This document shows, in pieces, positions 16,240-22,345 of a DNA stretch of 23,211 nt. How positions within the stretch are numbered: the first letter of the stretch is position 1; each line of letters starts with the position of its first letter. This DNA comes from JL08 sp965363755 (GTDB taxonomy: Bacteria; Pseudomonadota; Alphaproteobacteria; Rhodobacterales; Rhodobacteraceae). The translations under genes were made by a program, and so were the position numbers. The DNA is taken from positions 1-23,211 of the forward strand of contig CBDTVL010000029.1 in NCBI GenBank assembly GCA_965363755.1, given 5' to 3'. The notes below the pieces were generated by a model that was not told the DNA's origin, ran no database searches, and saw only the letters and a list, made by a program, of their open reading frames with translations.

Positions 16240-16560
16240 AGCACTCCGAAAAGATGCTTTGATCCGGGGATTGTCTAAATATGATGGCACTCCAGACCCT
16301 TGCAGTAATCAACCCCCGATCGGTGTTAAGGGCAAGCGCACCCGCATGATCGGTGGTCAGGCCTCGATCAGTAACAGTTGACCCGCAGTGCAAATGCCGG
16401 CGACCACCGGCATCAGCATCCATTTGATGCCGGTGGTCGCTGTCCAGGCGAATGGGACCGCGATGTCGTAGATCCGCCGAACGATCGACATTTCGACCCA
16501 TAATTCGCCCAAAGGGCAGGACCCGTTCCCGCGATCGGGGTCCGGCCAAGGCTGACTTAT
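16240..16560 (-). pseudogene. Probable DMT/EamA transporter remnant, frameshifted
   Basis: Two adjacent frames carry fragments that together resemble the C-terminal end of a drug/metabolite transporter. One frame reads IYDIAVPFAWTATTGIKWML, then MPVVAGICTAGQLLLIEA and a stop (TGA at 16361-16359). The next frame continues DHAGALALNTDRGLITARVWSAIIF. DMT proteins commonly show a W-x-W-rich loop, then GQ-x-LL-x-x-AY, then A-x-AGALAP and a final hydrophobic helix, so the order fits with one frameshift. No complete domain remains. The match is from memory of the family pattern and has not been tested by alignment. A perfect hairpin lies inside the first fragment. Confidence 0.35.
16394..16440. repeat. 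Perfect 16-bp inverted repeat with competing hairpin
   Basis: The arms GCGACCACCGGCATCA (16400-16415) and TGATGCCGGTGGTCGC (16425-16440) are exact reverse complements around a 9-base loop. A third element, ATGCCGG at 16394-16400, can pair instead with CCGGCAT at 16407-16413, so two mutually exclusive stems exist. No T-run follows on either strand, so it is not a standard terminator. Confidence 0.9.
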
Positions 16561-16646
16561 GCACTAGGAAGACAAGAGAACAACTTCCGAGTGATATGCT
16601 CTTGCCCCTAGAGCGAAAGTGACCACCCCGAAGTAAGCGGTTCAAC

Positions 16647-16793
16647 TCATGCCGCCAACTTGCTTGAAACAAGGGCAGCCCGTTGCTTTCTTGCGAAGAG
16701 CCAAAAAAGCAGGGAGGTCACCATAAATTCCATTAGTATGATGATGGCAAAGGTCGTGCCGCTTAATTCACTCGCGCCAGTATTGATCGCCAT
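16647..16793 (-). CDS. Small single-span membrane protein or gene remnant
   Basis: A 48-codon ORF from ATG 16793. It encodes a soluble start (MAINTGASELSG), a strong hydrophobic helix (TTFAIIILMEFMVTSLLFWLF, about residues 13-33) and a basic tail (ARKQRAALVSSKLAA), the topology of a one-helix protein with a cytoplasmic C-terminus. The open frame extends 12 codons upstream of ATG before a stop, and no clear ribosome site is seen, so it could equally be the C-terminal helix of a lost transporter. It lies between the FliG-type gene and the DMT remnant on the same strand. I do not recognise a family. Confidence 0.35.
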   Translation of the reverse strand: MAINTGASELSGTTFAIIILMEFMVTSLLFWLFARKQRAALVSSKLAA

Positions 16794-16918
16794 GGTATAG
16801 TTTGGGATGGATATACACCTTCCAATTCATAAATACGGCGATTCACTCCGCTCTCACGAACGGCCGCTTCGTCCCTCACAACGACCACATCTGTTTTGGA
16901 GAATTGCAAGACCTTAGC

Positions 16919-17965
16919 CTAGTCGGCCTCGCTGTCTGGCAGGATGAGTTGTATTTCCCCAGCCGCCACCAGTTTGCGAATGGCGGTGATAATTTCGGCC
17001 ATGGCAGCCTCACCAATTTTGGGTTTGACGACACCTGCCTCTTCAATTTCTTCGCGGATGGCATCTGACATGCGTGCCGATAGATTTGTCAGGATGAACT
17101 CTGCAATATTGTCCTGACCGTTGGCCATGGCCGCTGCAAGAGCATTGACTAATTGCGCCTGATCTACTTCGCGCAGGACCTTTGGAATGTCGCGTGGTTC
17201 GATCCGGTCGGGGATGTTTTCGAAGGTAAAGATCGCCCGGCGCACCTGCTCTGCAAAACCCGCGTCGGTTTCATCAAGCCCGCTCAGCATATCATCACGG
17301 GTCGCAGCCATAGAGCTGTTCAGGATCTCACCTACCCGTTCCACCGGGTCTGATGCAAACGCCCGCAAAGGCTTGTCTTCGAGCTGACTGGCCAGCGACA
17401 ACCCAATGCGGTCCACTGCCTCGGGCGTCACTGCACTGGTCAAAGAAACGGCGTAGGTGATGTGCCGCGCTTTTTGACCGGGTAACAACCCCAGCAGTTC
17501 TGCCGCCTTGGGGATGTCAAGTTTCGCCAACATGACTGCCGCCACTTCGACGCTCTCGCTTTGCAGTAGCGGCAAAAGCGCTTCTGTAGTTTGCGCCCTG
17601 ATCCGCTTCCATGGATCCCCCGCCTGACGCACGCCTGCCTCTTTGCGTAAACGGAAGGCAGTTTGTGGGCTGATTTTGCCATCCAACGCTTCAAGCGCGC
17701 CGGCCATTCCGTTGGGAAAGGACAGCCCGATCTGCGCCAGCTCTTCGGCAAATTCGTCGATCACAACCGCCAAAGTGCGACGGTCCACCGTGCGCATGGC
17801 CCCCATCTGCTGCGTCAACTGCGCCTGCAAAGCCTCTGGCAGGTCTTCCAGAGGAATCTCGGCACCCTCGTTCAGCAAAAGCCGCACCACAATGGCAGCC
17901 TTGGCTTTGCGCGACAAAGCAGGAACCGAGGAGCGTGTGCTGGCGGGGGGTAATAGCTGCGCCAT
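16919..17965 (-). CDS. FliG-type flagellar motor switch protein, orphan
   Basis: A 348-residue FliG homologue. FliG sits in the flagellar C-ring, binds FliM and FliN, and couples the stator to rotation. The C-terminal domain is recognisable: FTFENIPDRIEPRDIPKVLR (247-266), EVDQAQLVNALAAA, ILTNLSARMSDAIREEIEE (291-309) and a final AEIITAIRKLVAAGEI helix, with acidic residues where the torque helix carries them. The middle domain has IPKAAELLGLLP, but the EHPQ motif normally just before it is replaced by ESVE (137-140). No other flagellar gene is in the window. It may be a true FliG or a divergent paralogue. Its leader (17966-18038) can form a stable hairpin. The ribosome site is AGAGGA with a 10-base spacing. 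Confidence 0.85.
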   Translation of the reverse strand: MAQLLPPASTRSSVPALSRKAKAAIVVRLLLNEGAEIPLEDLPEALQAQLTQQMGAMRTVDRRTLAVVIDEFAEELAQIGLSFPNGMAGALEALDGKISPQTAFRLRKEAGVRQAGDPWKRIRAQTTEALLPLLQSESVEVAAVMLAKLDIPKAAELLGLLPGQKARHITYAVSLTSAVTPEAVDRIGLSLASQLEDKPLRAFASDPVERVGEILNSSMAATRDDMLSGLDETDAGFAEQVRRAIFTFENIPDRIEPRDIPKVLREVDQAQLVNALAAAMANGQDNIAEFILTNLSARMSDAIREEIEEAGVVKPKIGEAAMAEIITAIRKLVAAGEIQLILPDSEAD

Positions 17966-17979
17966 GATTGGGGGGTCCT

Positions 17980-18020
17980 CTTGCCGGAGTAGGGATGATG
18001 ACCCCTATTAGCCCGGCAAG
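17980..18020 (-). promoter_or_regulatory. Structured leader hairpin upstream of the FliG-type gene
   Basis: CTTGCCGG (17980-17987) and CCGGCAAG (18013-18020) form a perfect 8-bp stem. Nested inside, TAGGG (17990-17994) pairs with CCCTA (18003-18007) around an 8-base loop. On the minus transcript the distal arm ends directly against the AGAGGA ribosome site, so folding could affect translation initiation. No T-run follows, which argues against a terminator. The regulatory role is inferred. Confidence 0.55.
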
Positions 18021-18038
18021 AATGAAGATCGGCTTAAA

Positions 18039-18569
18039 TCAGTAGCTGTAAGTAACACCGGTGTTCAGTGCGGTTCTGAGCGATGTTTCAGACCAGCTGC
18101 CTTTCCCGCCCCGCGCAATAATTTCGCGCAGCTGCGCGACTGCTGCATCTGCATCACCGGCTTCGATCAGTCCCTGACCGAGATAGGAGCGAGCAAGCAG
18201 GTTGTCTGGGTTTTTGGCCAGAGCTTTGTGGTAATAGCGCATACCCAGATCAACGTTGCCCATCTTCCGATGGGTAAATCCCAGATATGTCAGCACTCGG
18301 TCGTCTGTCTGGTCCGACATGGCCGCCAGCACAGCCTGTGCATCTTCATAGCGCCCGGCATAAGCCAGCTCGCGTACGGCGCCATATAATGTGTCATCGT
18401 CCAAAGAAGCGTCTTGCGGTTTCACACATTTCTGCAGGTTTACGTCCCAAACCTTTTTTCCCCAACAGGACTTGGTGGTCTTGGTGGTCTTTGGCGGGCT
18501 TGTGGAGTCACTTCCTGCGGCGAAAGCGAAAGTTGGCATACACAGGGCGGCGATCAGCAATAAACGCAT
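18039..18569 (-). CDS. Secreted TPR-repeat protein with C-x12-C motif
   Basis: A 176-residue protein with a signal peptide (about residues 1-18, FAFAAG). After a short threonine/lysine linker comes a small cysteine module, SCWGKKVWDVNLQKC (Cys35, Trp41, Asp42, Cys48). The rest is tetratricopeptide-like: AVRELAYAGRYEDAQAVLAA, VLTYLGFTHRKMGNVDLGMRYYHKALAKNPDN and ARSYLGQGLIEAGDADAAVAQLREI, about three repeats, suggesting a periplasmic protein-protein interaction scaffold. GAGGAA lies 7 bases before ATG 18569. The function is unknown. It lies between the FliG-type gene and a 54-residue protein carrying the same cysteine module. Confidence 0.85.
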   Translation of the reverse strand: MRLLLIAALCMPTFAFAAGSDSTSPPKTTKTTKSCWGKKVWDVNLQKCVKPQDASLDDDTLYGAVRELAYAGRYEDAQAVLAAMSDQTDDRVLTYLGFTHRKMGNVDLGMRYYHKALAKNPDNLLARSYLGQGLIEAGDADAAVAQLREIIARGGKGSWSETSLRTALNTGVTYSY

Positions 18570-18586
18570 GTAGGGTTCCTCAAAAA

Positions 18587-18608
18587 TGTCATGTTGCTAA
18601 GTGTCATG
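18587..18608. repeat. Direct repeat TGTCATG x2 upstream of the TPR gene
   Basis: TGTCATG occurs at 18587-18593 and 18602-18608, a 15-base period, just 18-39 bases upstream of the TPR protein start. It may be a regulatory site in the leader or chance. Confidence 0.3.
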
Positions 18609-18694
18609 TCACAGATCTAGTACGCGAATGCGAACTGTAAACCCGCACGGATCCGATTGGAATTCACGATTCTGTTTGGTGCCGCTGGGTTTGC

Positions 18695-18859
18695 TCAACC
18701 GTTTACGATTGGTTTGCAGGTCTCGGACCCAGTGTCCCACGTGGATCCCTGACCACAGGACATCGCCTGTTGTTCTTGGCCGTGAATGCACCCGGCTGCC
18801 GTTGCAAGGCCGGGAAGCACGGTAAGGGCTGCGGCAATCAGAAAGGTCTTGGCTGTCAT
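18695..18859 (-). CDS. Small secreted cysteine-rich protein (54 aa)
   Basis: A 54-residue ORF with a textbook signal peptide (MTAKTFLIAAALTVLPGLATAAG) and a mature part of only about 31 residues that contains SCGQGSTWDTGSETC. Three cysteines remain after cleavage (24, 35, 48). The ribosome site GGAG lies 9 bases before ATG 18859. Cys35, Trp41, Asp42 and Cys48 match the downstream TPR protein residue for residue. Function is unknown; the C-x-x-G-x-x-WD-x5-C pattern is loosely reminiscent of small extracellular disulfide modules. It is transcribed in the same direction as the TPR gene, 125 bases away. Alternative frames across 18609-18935 lack any such features. Confidence 0.75.
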   Translation of the reverse strand: MTAKTFLIAAALTVLPGLATAAGCIHGQEQQAMSCGQGSTWDTGSETCKPIVNG

Positions 18860-18924
18860 GATGAAGCGCTCCAATATGTCGATGTCGGAAAAGTAGCACA
18901 GATTTTGCCAATGTTGGAGGTTTC

Positions 18925-19056
18925 ATGACGGACATCCCACAAAAAGGCGGAAAAGCCCTCGTTGGGTTGGGTGTCTTGCTGCAGTCTTGCCTCGCAACCG
19001 TGGCATATTTCCCCGCGCATCATATGTGCGAACTGCCACTGCCCATTGAGTTTTGA
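18925..19056 (+). CDS. Possible 43-residue hydrophobic small protein
   Basis: A short ORF with a good ribosome site (GGAGG, 4 bases before ATG 18925). It reads MTDIPQKGGKALVGLGVLLQ and continues SCLATVAYFPAHHMCELPLPIEF, giving one moderately hydrophobic segment (about residues 11-29) that could be a membrane anchor. It is divergent from the 54-residue secreted protein. No family is recognised, and coding status rests on the ribosome site and composition only. A longer minus-strand reading over 18923-19117 is less convincing. Confidence 0.35.
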   Translation: MTDIPQKGGKALVGLGVLLQSCLATVAYFPAHHMCELPLPIEF

Positions 19057-19220
19057 AGGCCATTAAATGGCTTGAAACGCTAATGGTTAAAGCAGGCGTC
19101 AGAAAGCTAAGCAACACCGTCGACAGAGTGATCTATGTTTGCGCAAGAAATAAGCACATGCCATCGAAAACCGGGATCTTTTGCACCCCGGTCACGTCGG
19201 CCGTGTTTATAAAACGAGAC
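19057..19220. other. Intergenic region downstream of purB
   Basis: This stretch holds the probable purB terminator (19167-19192) and no credible gene. It is somewhat richer in A/T than the neighbouring coding sequence. Confidence 0.5.
19167..19192 (-). terminator. Rho-independent terminator of purB
   Basis: Reading the minus strand, ACCGGG (19192-19187) and CCCGGT (19175-19170) form a perfect 6-bp stem with an 11-base loop, followed by TTTT in the transcript. It lies 29 bases past the purB stop, the expected place. Confidence 0.55.
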
Positions 19221-20531
19221 TTAGCTTTCCGATCCAAAGACGCGCGCGAAAATCGTGTTTACGTGTTTGGTGTGATACCCTAGATCGAATTTTTCCTCTA
19301 TCTCTTCGGCGCTTAGCGCAGAGAGTACATCCTGATCCGCAAGCAGTTCCGTTTTAAAGTCCTTGCCTTGCTCCCAGACTTTCATCGCATTGCGCTGCAC
19401 TAGCTTGTAAGAGTCTTCGCGACTGACCCCGGCTTGGGTTAAGGCAAGAAGAACCCGCTGAGACATCACCAGTCCACGAAATTTGTTCATATTGGCCAGC
19501 ATGTTGTCGGGATAGATCACCAGCTTGTCGATGACGGAGGTCAGGCGCGACAACGCAAAATCCAAGGTAATCGTTGTGTCCGGTCCGATGTTCCGCTCAA
19601 CAGAGGAATGGGAGATATCGCGTTCGTGCCAAAGCGCTACGTTCTCCATTGCAGGCACCACGGCCATCCGCACCAGTCGGGCCAAACCGGTCAGGTTTTC
19701 GGTCAGCACTGGGTTGCGTTTGTGCGGCATCGCAGAGGAGCCTTTCTGACCGGCAGAAAAGAACTCTTCTGCTTCCAGCACTTCGGTGCGCTGCATATGG
19801 CGGATTTCAATGGCGATGTTCTCTATCGAACTGCCGACCACGCCCAAGGTCGCAAAAAATGCCGCGTGGCGGTCGCGCGGAATGACCTGCGTGCTGATCG
19901 GTTCCGGTTCCAGTCCCAGTTGCGCACACACATATTCCTCAACTGCCGGGTCAATATTGGCGAATGTGCCAACCGCCCCGGAAATCGCGCCTGTGGCAAT
20001 CTCGGCCCGCGCGCAGTGCAGGCGCGTGAGGTTACGGTCCATTTCCGCGTAGAACCGCGCGAAGGTCAGGCCCATCGTCGTCGGTTCGGCATGAATGCCG
20101 TGGCTGCGCCCGATGCGAACCGTATCTTTGTGCTCTAGCGCGCGACGTTTCAGGGCGGCCAGCAGGCCCTCAACATCCCCAATTAGGATGTCAGCGGCGC
20201 GCACCAGTTGAAGGTTGAAGCACGTGTCCAGCACATCCGACGACGTCATACCTTGGTGCACAAAGCGGGCATCGTCGCTGCCAACATGTTCGGCGAGATG
20301 GGTCAGAAATGCGATGACGTCGTGTTTGGTCACAGCTTCGATTTCATCAATGCGGGCAACGTCGAACTCCACATCCTTGGCTTTCCAGACCGCATCTGCA
20401 TTGGCGCGAGGAATCGTGCCGAGATTGGCCATCGCTTCACAGGCATGCGCTTCGATCTCGTACCAAATGCGAAATTTGGTCTCAGGCGACCAGATGGCGA
20501 CCATTTCGGGACGGGAATAGCGAGGGATCAT
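19221..20531 (-). CDS. purB: Adenylosuccinate lyase
   Basis: A 436-residue homotetrameric lyase acting twice in purine synthesis: it removes fumarate from SAICAR and from adenylosuccinate. The fumarase/aspartase superfamily signature GSSAMPHKRNP (264-274) carries the catalytic serine loop. The other active-site elements are GMTSSDVLDT (94-103) and GRSHGIHAEPTT (141-152) with its catalytic histidine. The start ATG 20531 (MIPRYSRPEMVAIW) matches the family and follows AAAGGTG; the frame stays open to 20855, but those 108 extra codons are antisense to the neighbouring gene. Length is normal. It is divergent from the small secreted protein gene at 20618. Confidence 0.98.
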   Translation of the reverse strand: MIPRYSRPEMVAIWSPETKFRIWYEIEAHACEAMANLGTIPRANADAVWKAKDVEFDVARIDEIEAVTKHDVIAFLTHLAEHVGSDDARFVHQGMTSSDVLDTCFNLQLVRAADILIGDVEGLLAALKRRALEHKDTVRIGRSHGIHAEPTTMGLTFARFYAEMDRNLTRLHCARAEIATGAISGAVGTFANIDPAVEEYVCAQLGLEPEPISTQVIPRDRHAAFFATLGVVGSSIENIAIEIRHMQRTEVLEAEEFFSAGQKGSSAMPHKRNPVLTENLTGLARLVRMAVVPAMENVALWHERDISHSSVERNIGPDTTITLDFALSRLTSVIDKLVIYPDNMLANMNKFRGLVMSQRVLLALTQAGVSREDSYKLVQRNAMKVWEQGKDFKTELLADQDVLSALSAEEIEEKFDLGYHTKHVNTIFARVFGSES

Positions 20532-20617
20532 GGGCGGCGCACCTTTTTGTGACTGTTCAGCGGATAGGCGCGGTCTTAGACTCCGACGCAAGGCACCACA
20601 AGACAGGAGAGACCAAG

Positions 20618-20953
20618 ATGAGACGCTTTGCCCATCTGGCGTTTTTGCTCTGTCCGTTGAGTGCCGCCGCAGAGGAGCTTTGGGTCGCACTGAGTGGCGA
20701 CGAGATTCGCACTGCACTGACGGATCGCAAACTTGCATATGAAAACGCCTGGCAGGAATTCCGCAGCTCAGGGCGCACGCTATACAACGCAGGAGCCGAC
20801 AGTTGGGGCTATTGGCGTGTCGAGGGGGACCAGTACTGCAGCCAATGGCCGCCAAGTGATCTTTGGGCGTGTTATGCGATGGATCGGTCGGGTGAGATCT
20901 TGCGGTTTGTAGGGCACGGCGATGACATCACCGAGGCGCGCCATATAAAATGA
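20618..20953 (+). CDS. Small secreted hypothetical protein (111 aa)
   Basis: A 111-residue protein with a signal peptide (about residues 1-18, LSAAAEE). The mature part shows a compact domain: LSGDEIRTALTDRKLAYENA, then GYWRVEGDQYCSQWPPSDLWACY (Cys74, Cys85) and GEILRFVGHG. This pattern of an acidic helix followed by a W-x-V-x-GDQYCSQWPPSD-x-W-x-CY hairpin recurs in small secreted alphaproteobacterial proteins related to the DUF995 type, but the function is unknown. ATG 20618 is preferred to 20549 because AGGAGA precedes it and it creates the signal peptide. The next gene overlaps by 4 bases. Confidence 0.82.
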   Translation: MRRFAHLAFLLCPLSAAAEELWVALSGDEIRTALTDRKLAYENAWQEFRSSGRTLYNAGADSWGYWRVEGDQYCSQWPPSDLWACYAMDRSGEILRFVGHGDDITEARHIK

Positions 20954-21360
20954 CAGAGCTGACTGAACGGGTGCTGGCTGATTTTGAAGGCCGCTGGTCG
21001 CTGCGCCGCCACGTCACACATGATGCTGCGGCACCGGCACTTTTTGTGGGGCAGGCCATCTGGTCGCCACACGATGACGGTATGACCTATTGTGAAACAG
21101 GTGTTCTTACCATTGAGGGCGCCCGCCCGATGGCCTCTGAACGCCGCTATTGGTGGGGACCCGATCTGTCGGTCTATTTCGACGACGGCCGGTTTTTCCA
21201 CCGCGTACCCGCGCAAGGTGGAGAGACGACCCATTGGTGCGATCCCGATCACTACGAGGTGCGCTACACATTCGATCTCTGGCCGGAGTTTCAGGTCAAA
21301 TGGCAGGTGTCAGGACCGCGCAAGGCCTACCGCATGCACAGCACCTATAGCCGCGCCTGA
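20950..21360 (+). CDS. DUF6314 family protein
   Basis: A 136-residue soluble protein matching the pattern I know as DUF6314: FEGRWSLRRH at the start, MTYCETGVLTIEG, RRYWWGPDLSVYFDDGRFFH, HWCDPDHYEVRYTFD, and the closing VSGPRKAYRMHSTYSR. The alternating pattern suggests a small lipocalin-like beta-barrel that could bind a hydrophobic ligand; this is a structural guess. No signal peptide is visible, so it should act in the cytoplasm. It overlaps the upstream secreted-protein gene (ATGA at 20950-20953) and precedes bioY by 79 bases, so it may share transcription with one or both. Confidence 0.85.
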   Translation: MTELTERVLADFEGRWSLRRHVTHDAAAPALFVGQAIWSPHDDGMTYCETGVLTIEGARPMASERRYWWGPDLSVYFDDGRFFHRVPAQGGETTHWCDPDHYEVRYTFDLWPEFQVKWQVSGPRKAYRMHSTYSRA

Positions 21361-21395
21361 TGCATCTTCGCTTGCACGGGCCCGCGCGGTGGGGC

Positions 21396-21409
21396 ATTTA
21401 GACATAAAT
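21396..21409. promoter_or_regulatory. Candidate BioR-like operator upstream of bioY
   Basis: A perfect palindrome ATTTA-GACA-TAAAT lies 30 bases before the bioY start. Its core TTAGACATAA matches 8 of 10 positions of TTATMKATAA, the site known for the alphaproteobacterial biotin repressor BioR (GntR family). Its placement next to a biotin transporter gene supports the idea, but the two mismatches are at central positions. Confidence 0.35.
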
Positions 21410-21439
21410 CGACGCGAAATGGACAGGAGACCACGATCC

Positions 21440-22039
21440 ATGCAAGCAACAGCAACTCGAAATGTACTGGCCGATATTCTGGGCCCGCAAAGCGGCACTG
21501 CGCTGCGGGTGAAACAGGCCGTACTGGTGGTTCTGGGCATCGCCGTTCTGGCCATAGCGGCCAAAATAAAAGTGCCGATGTGGCCTGTGCCCATCACGAT
21601 GGGAACATTTGCGGTTCTCAGCATTGGTGCGGCGTACGGTGCCCGTCTGGGTCTGGTGACAATCCTTGGCTACATGATTGTTGGGACATTGGGCTTTGAC
21701 GTTTTTGCCGGCTCTACAGCCGAACAATATGGGCTGACCTACATGATGGGCGGCACCGGTGGCTATTTGGTTGGGTACGTTCTGGCGACGCTGGCGCTTG
21801 GGGCGCTGGCGCAACGCGGCTGGGACCGTTCGGTATTGTGGATGGCACTGGCGATGGTGATCGGCACTGTCCTGATCTACCTACCCGGTCTGGTCTGGCT
21901 GGGGCAGCTTTACGGCTGGGACAAGCCAATTCTGGCGTGGGGTCTGACACCGTTCCTGATTGGCGATGCTATCAAACTAGTGCTGGCCGCGATGCTGTTG
22001 CCCGCCCTGTGGAAAATGGTTGGCAACGCCCGCGACTGA
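21440..22039 (+). CDS. bioY: Biotin transporter BioY (ECF S-component)
   Basis: A 199-residue six-helix membrane protein that binds and imports biotin, alone or with an energy-coupling module. Family elements are visible: KVPMWPVPITMGTFAVLSIGAAYG (about 43-66), GYMIVGTLGFDVFAG, the loop GLTYMMGGTGGYLVGYVLAT (about 97-116), and GLTPFLIGDAIKLVLAAMLLP near the C-terminus. ATG 21440 is chosen over an in-frame ATG at 21092 because GGACAGGAGACC precedes it and the longer form runs antiphase through the DUF6314 gene. No bioM or bioN (ATPase and T-component) follows; a strong terminator ends the unit. Regulation by a BioR-like repressor is suggested by the upstream palindrome. Confidence 0.95.
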   Translation: MQATATRNVLADILGPQSGTALRVKQAVLVVLGIAVLAIAAKIKVPMWPVPITMGTFAVLSIGAAYGARLGLVTILGYMIVGTLGFDVFAGSTAEQYGLTYMMGGTGGYLVGYVLATLALGALAQRGWDRSVLWMALAMVIGTVLIYLPGLVWLGQLYGWDKPILAWGLTPFLIGDAIKLVLAAMLLPALWKMVGNARD

Positions 22040-22063
22040 TTTTCGCAGCACAAATGAAACAGC

Positions 22064-22092
22064 AAGGCCCGGATGTAATGTTCGGGCCTTTT
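22064..22092 (+). terminator. Rho-independent terminator after bioY
   Basis: AAGGCCCGGA (22064-22073) pairs with TTCGGGCCTT (22081-22090), a 10-bp stem with one G-T wobble and a 7-base loop. It is followed by TT to give a four-T tail, 25 bases after the bioY stop. Confidence 0.85.
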
Positions 22093-22204
22093 GCGTTGGC
22101 AGGCGGAGACTGTACGGGCCTGCGCCTGCCAAGTCAGGTTTATTCAGATCAAGAAAAATGTTAAACTCTGGCCATCATTGATAAGGCATGGGGGCATTTT
22201 AAAA

Positions 22205-22345
22205 ATGAAATACTTCAATCTTGGGTCGTATTCAAAGCCAATAACAACGTCGTCGCCAACCGCACAGATTTGGTTTGATCGTGGGCTGGTCTGGACCTAT
22301 GCGTTTAACCACGACGAGGGCCGCCAGGAACAACACATGCCGTAA
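22205..22345 (+). pseudogene. Truncated N-terminus of a TPR-type protein
   Basis: A 46-codon reading gives MKYFNLGSYSKPITTSSPTA, then QIWFDRGLVWTYAFNHDE, and then an unrelated GRQEQHMP and stop. The first 38 residues closely follow the start of a long TPR-containing protein family I know from Roseobacter genomes (pattern YFDLG-YTRPVTT-S-EAQ-WFDRGL-WTYGFNHDEA, then CF-RAL-DP). There the helix continues for several hundred residues; here similarity stops abruptly after NHDE, and no later part of the family is found downstream in any frame I could read. It is most likely a 5' stub left by a deletion. The next 200 bases are rich in inverted repeats. Confidence 0.6.

Noticed and set aside
16235..16672. 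145-codon minus-strand ORF upstream of the acyltransferase as an intact gene
   Set aside because: Very rich in Arg and His with no domain. The protein-like fragments lie in two frames, which fits a decayed gene better.
18609..18935. 108-codon minus-strand ORF
   Set aside because: Overlaps the 54-residue secreted protein in another frame; that protein has a signal peptide and ribosome site, while the longer ORF has neither.
20532..20855. N-terminal extension of purB to 20855
   Set aside because: The extra 108 codons are antisense to the secreted-protein gene and unlike the family; ATG 20531 has a ribosome site and the canonical N-terminus.
21092..21439. N-terminal extension of bioY to 21092
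   Set aside because: It would run out of phase through the DUF6314 gene; the ribosome site and BioY start are at 21440.
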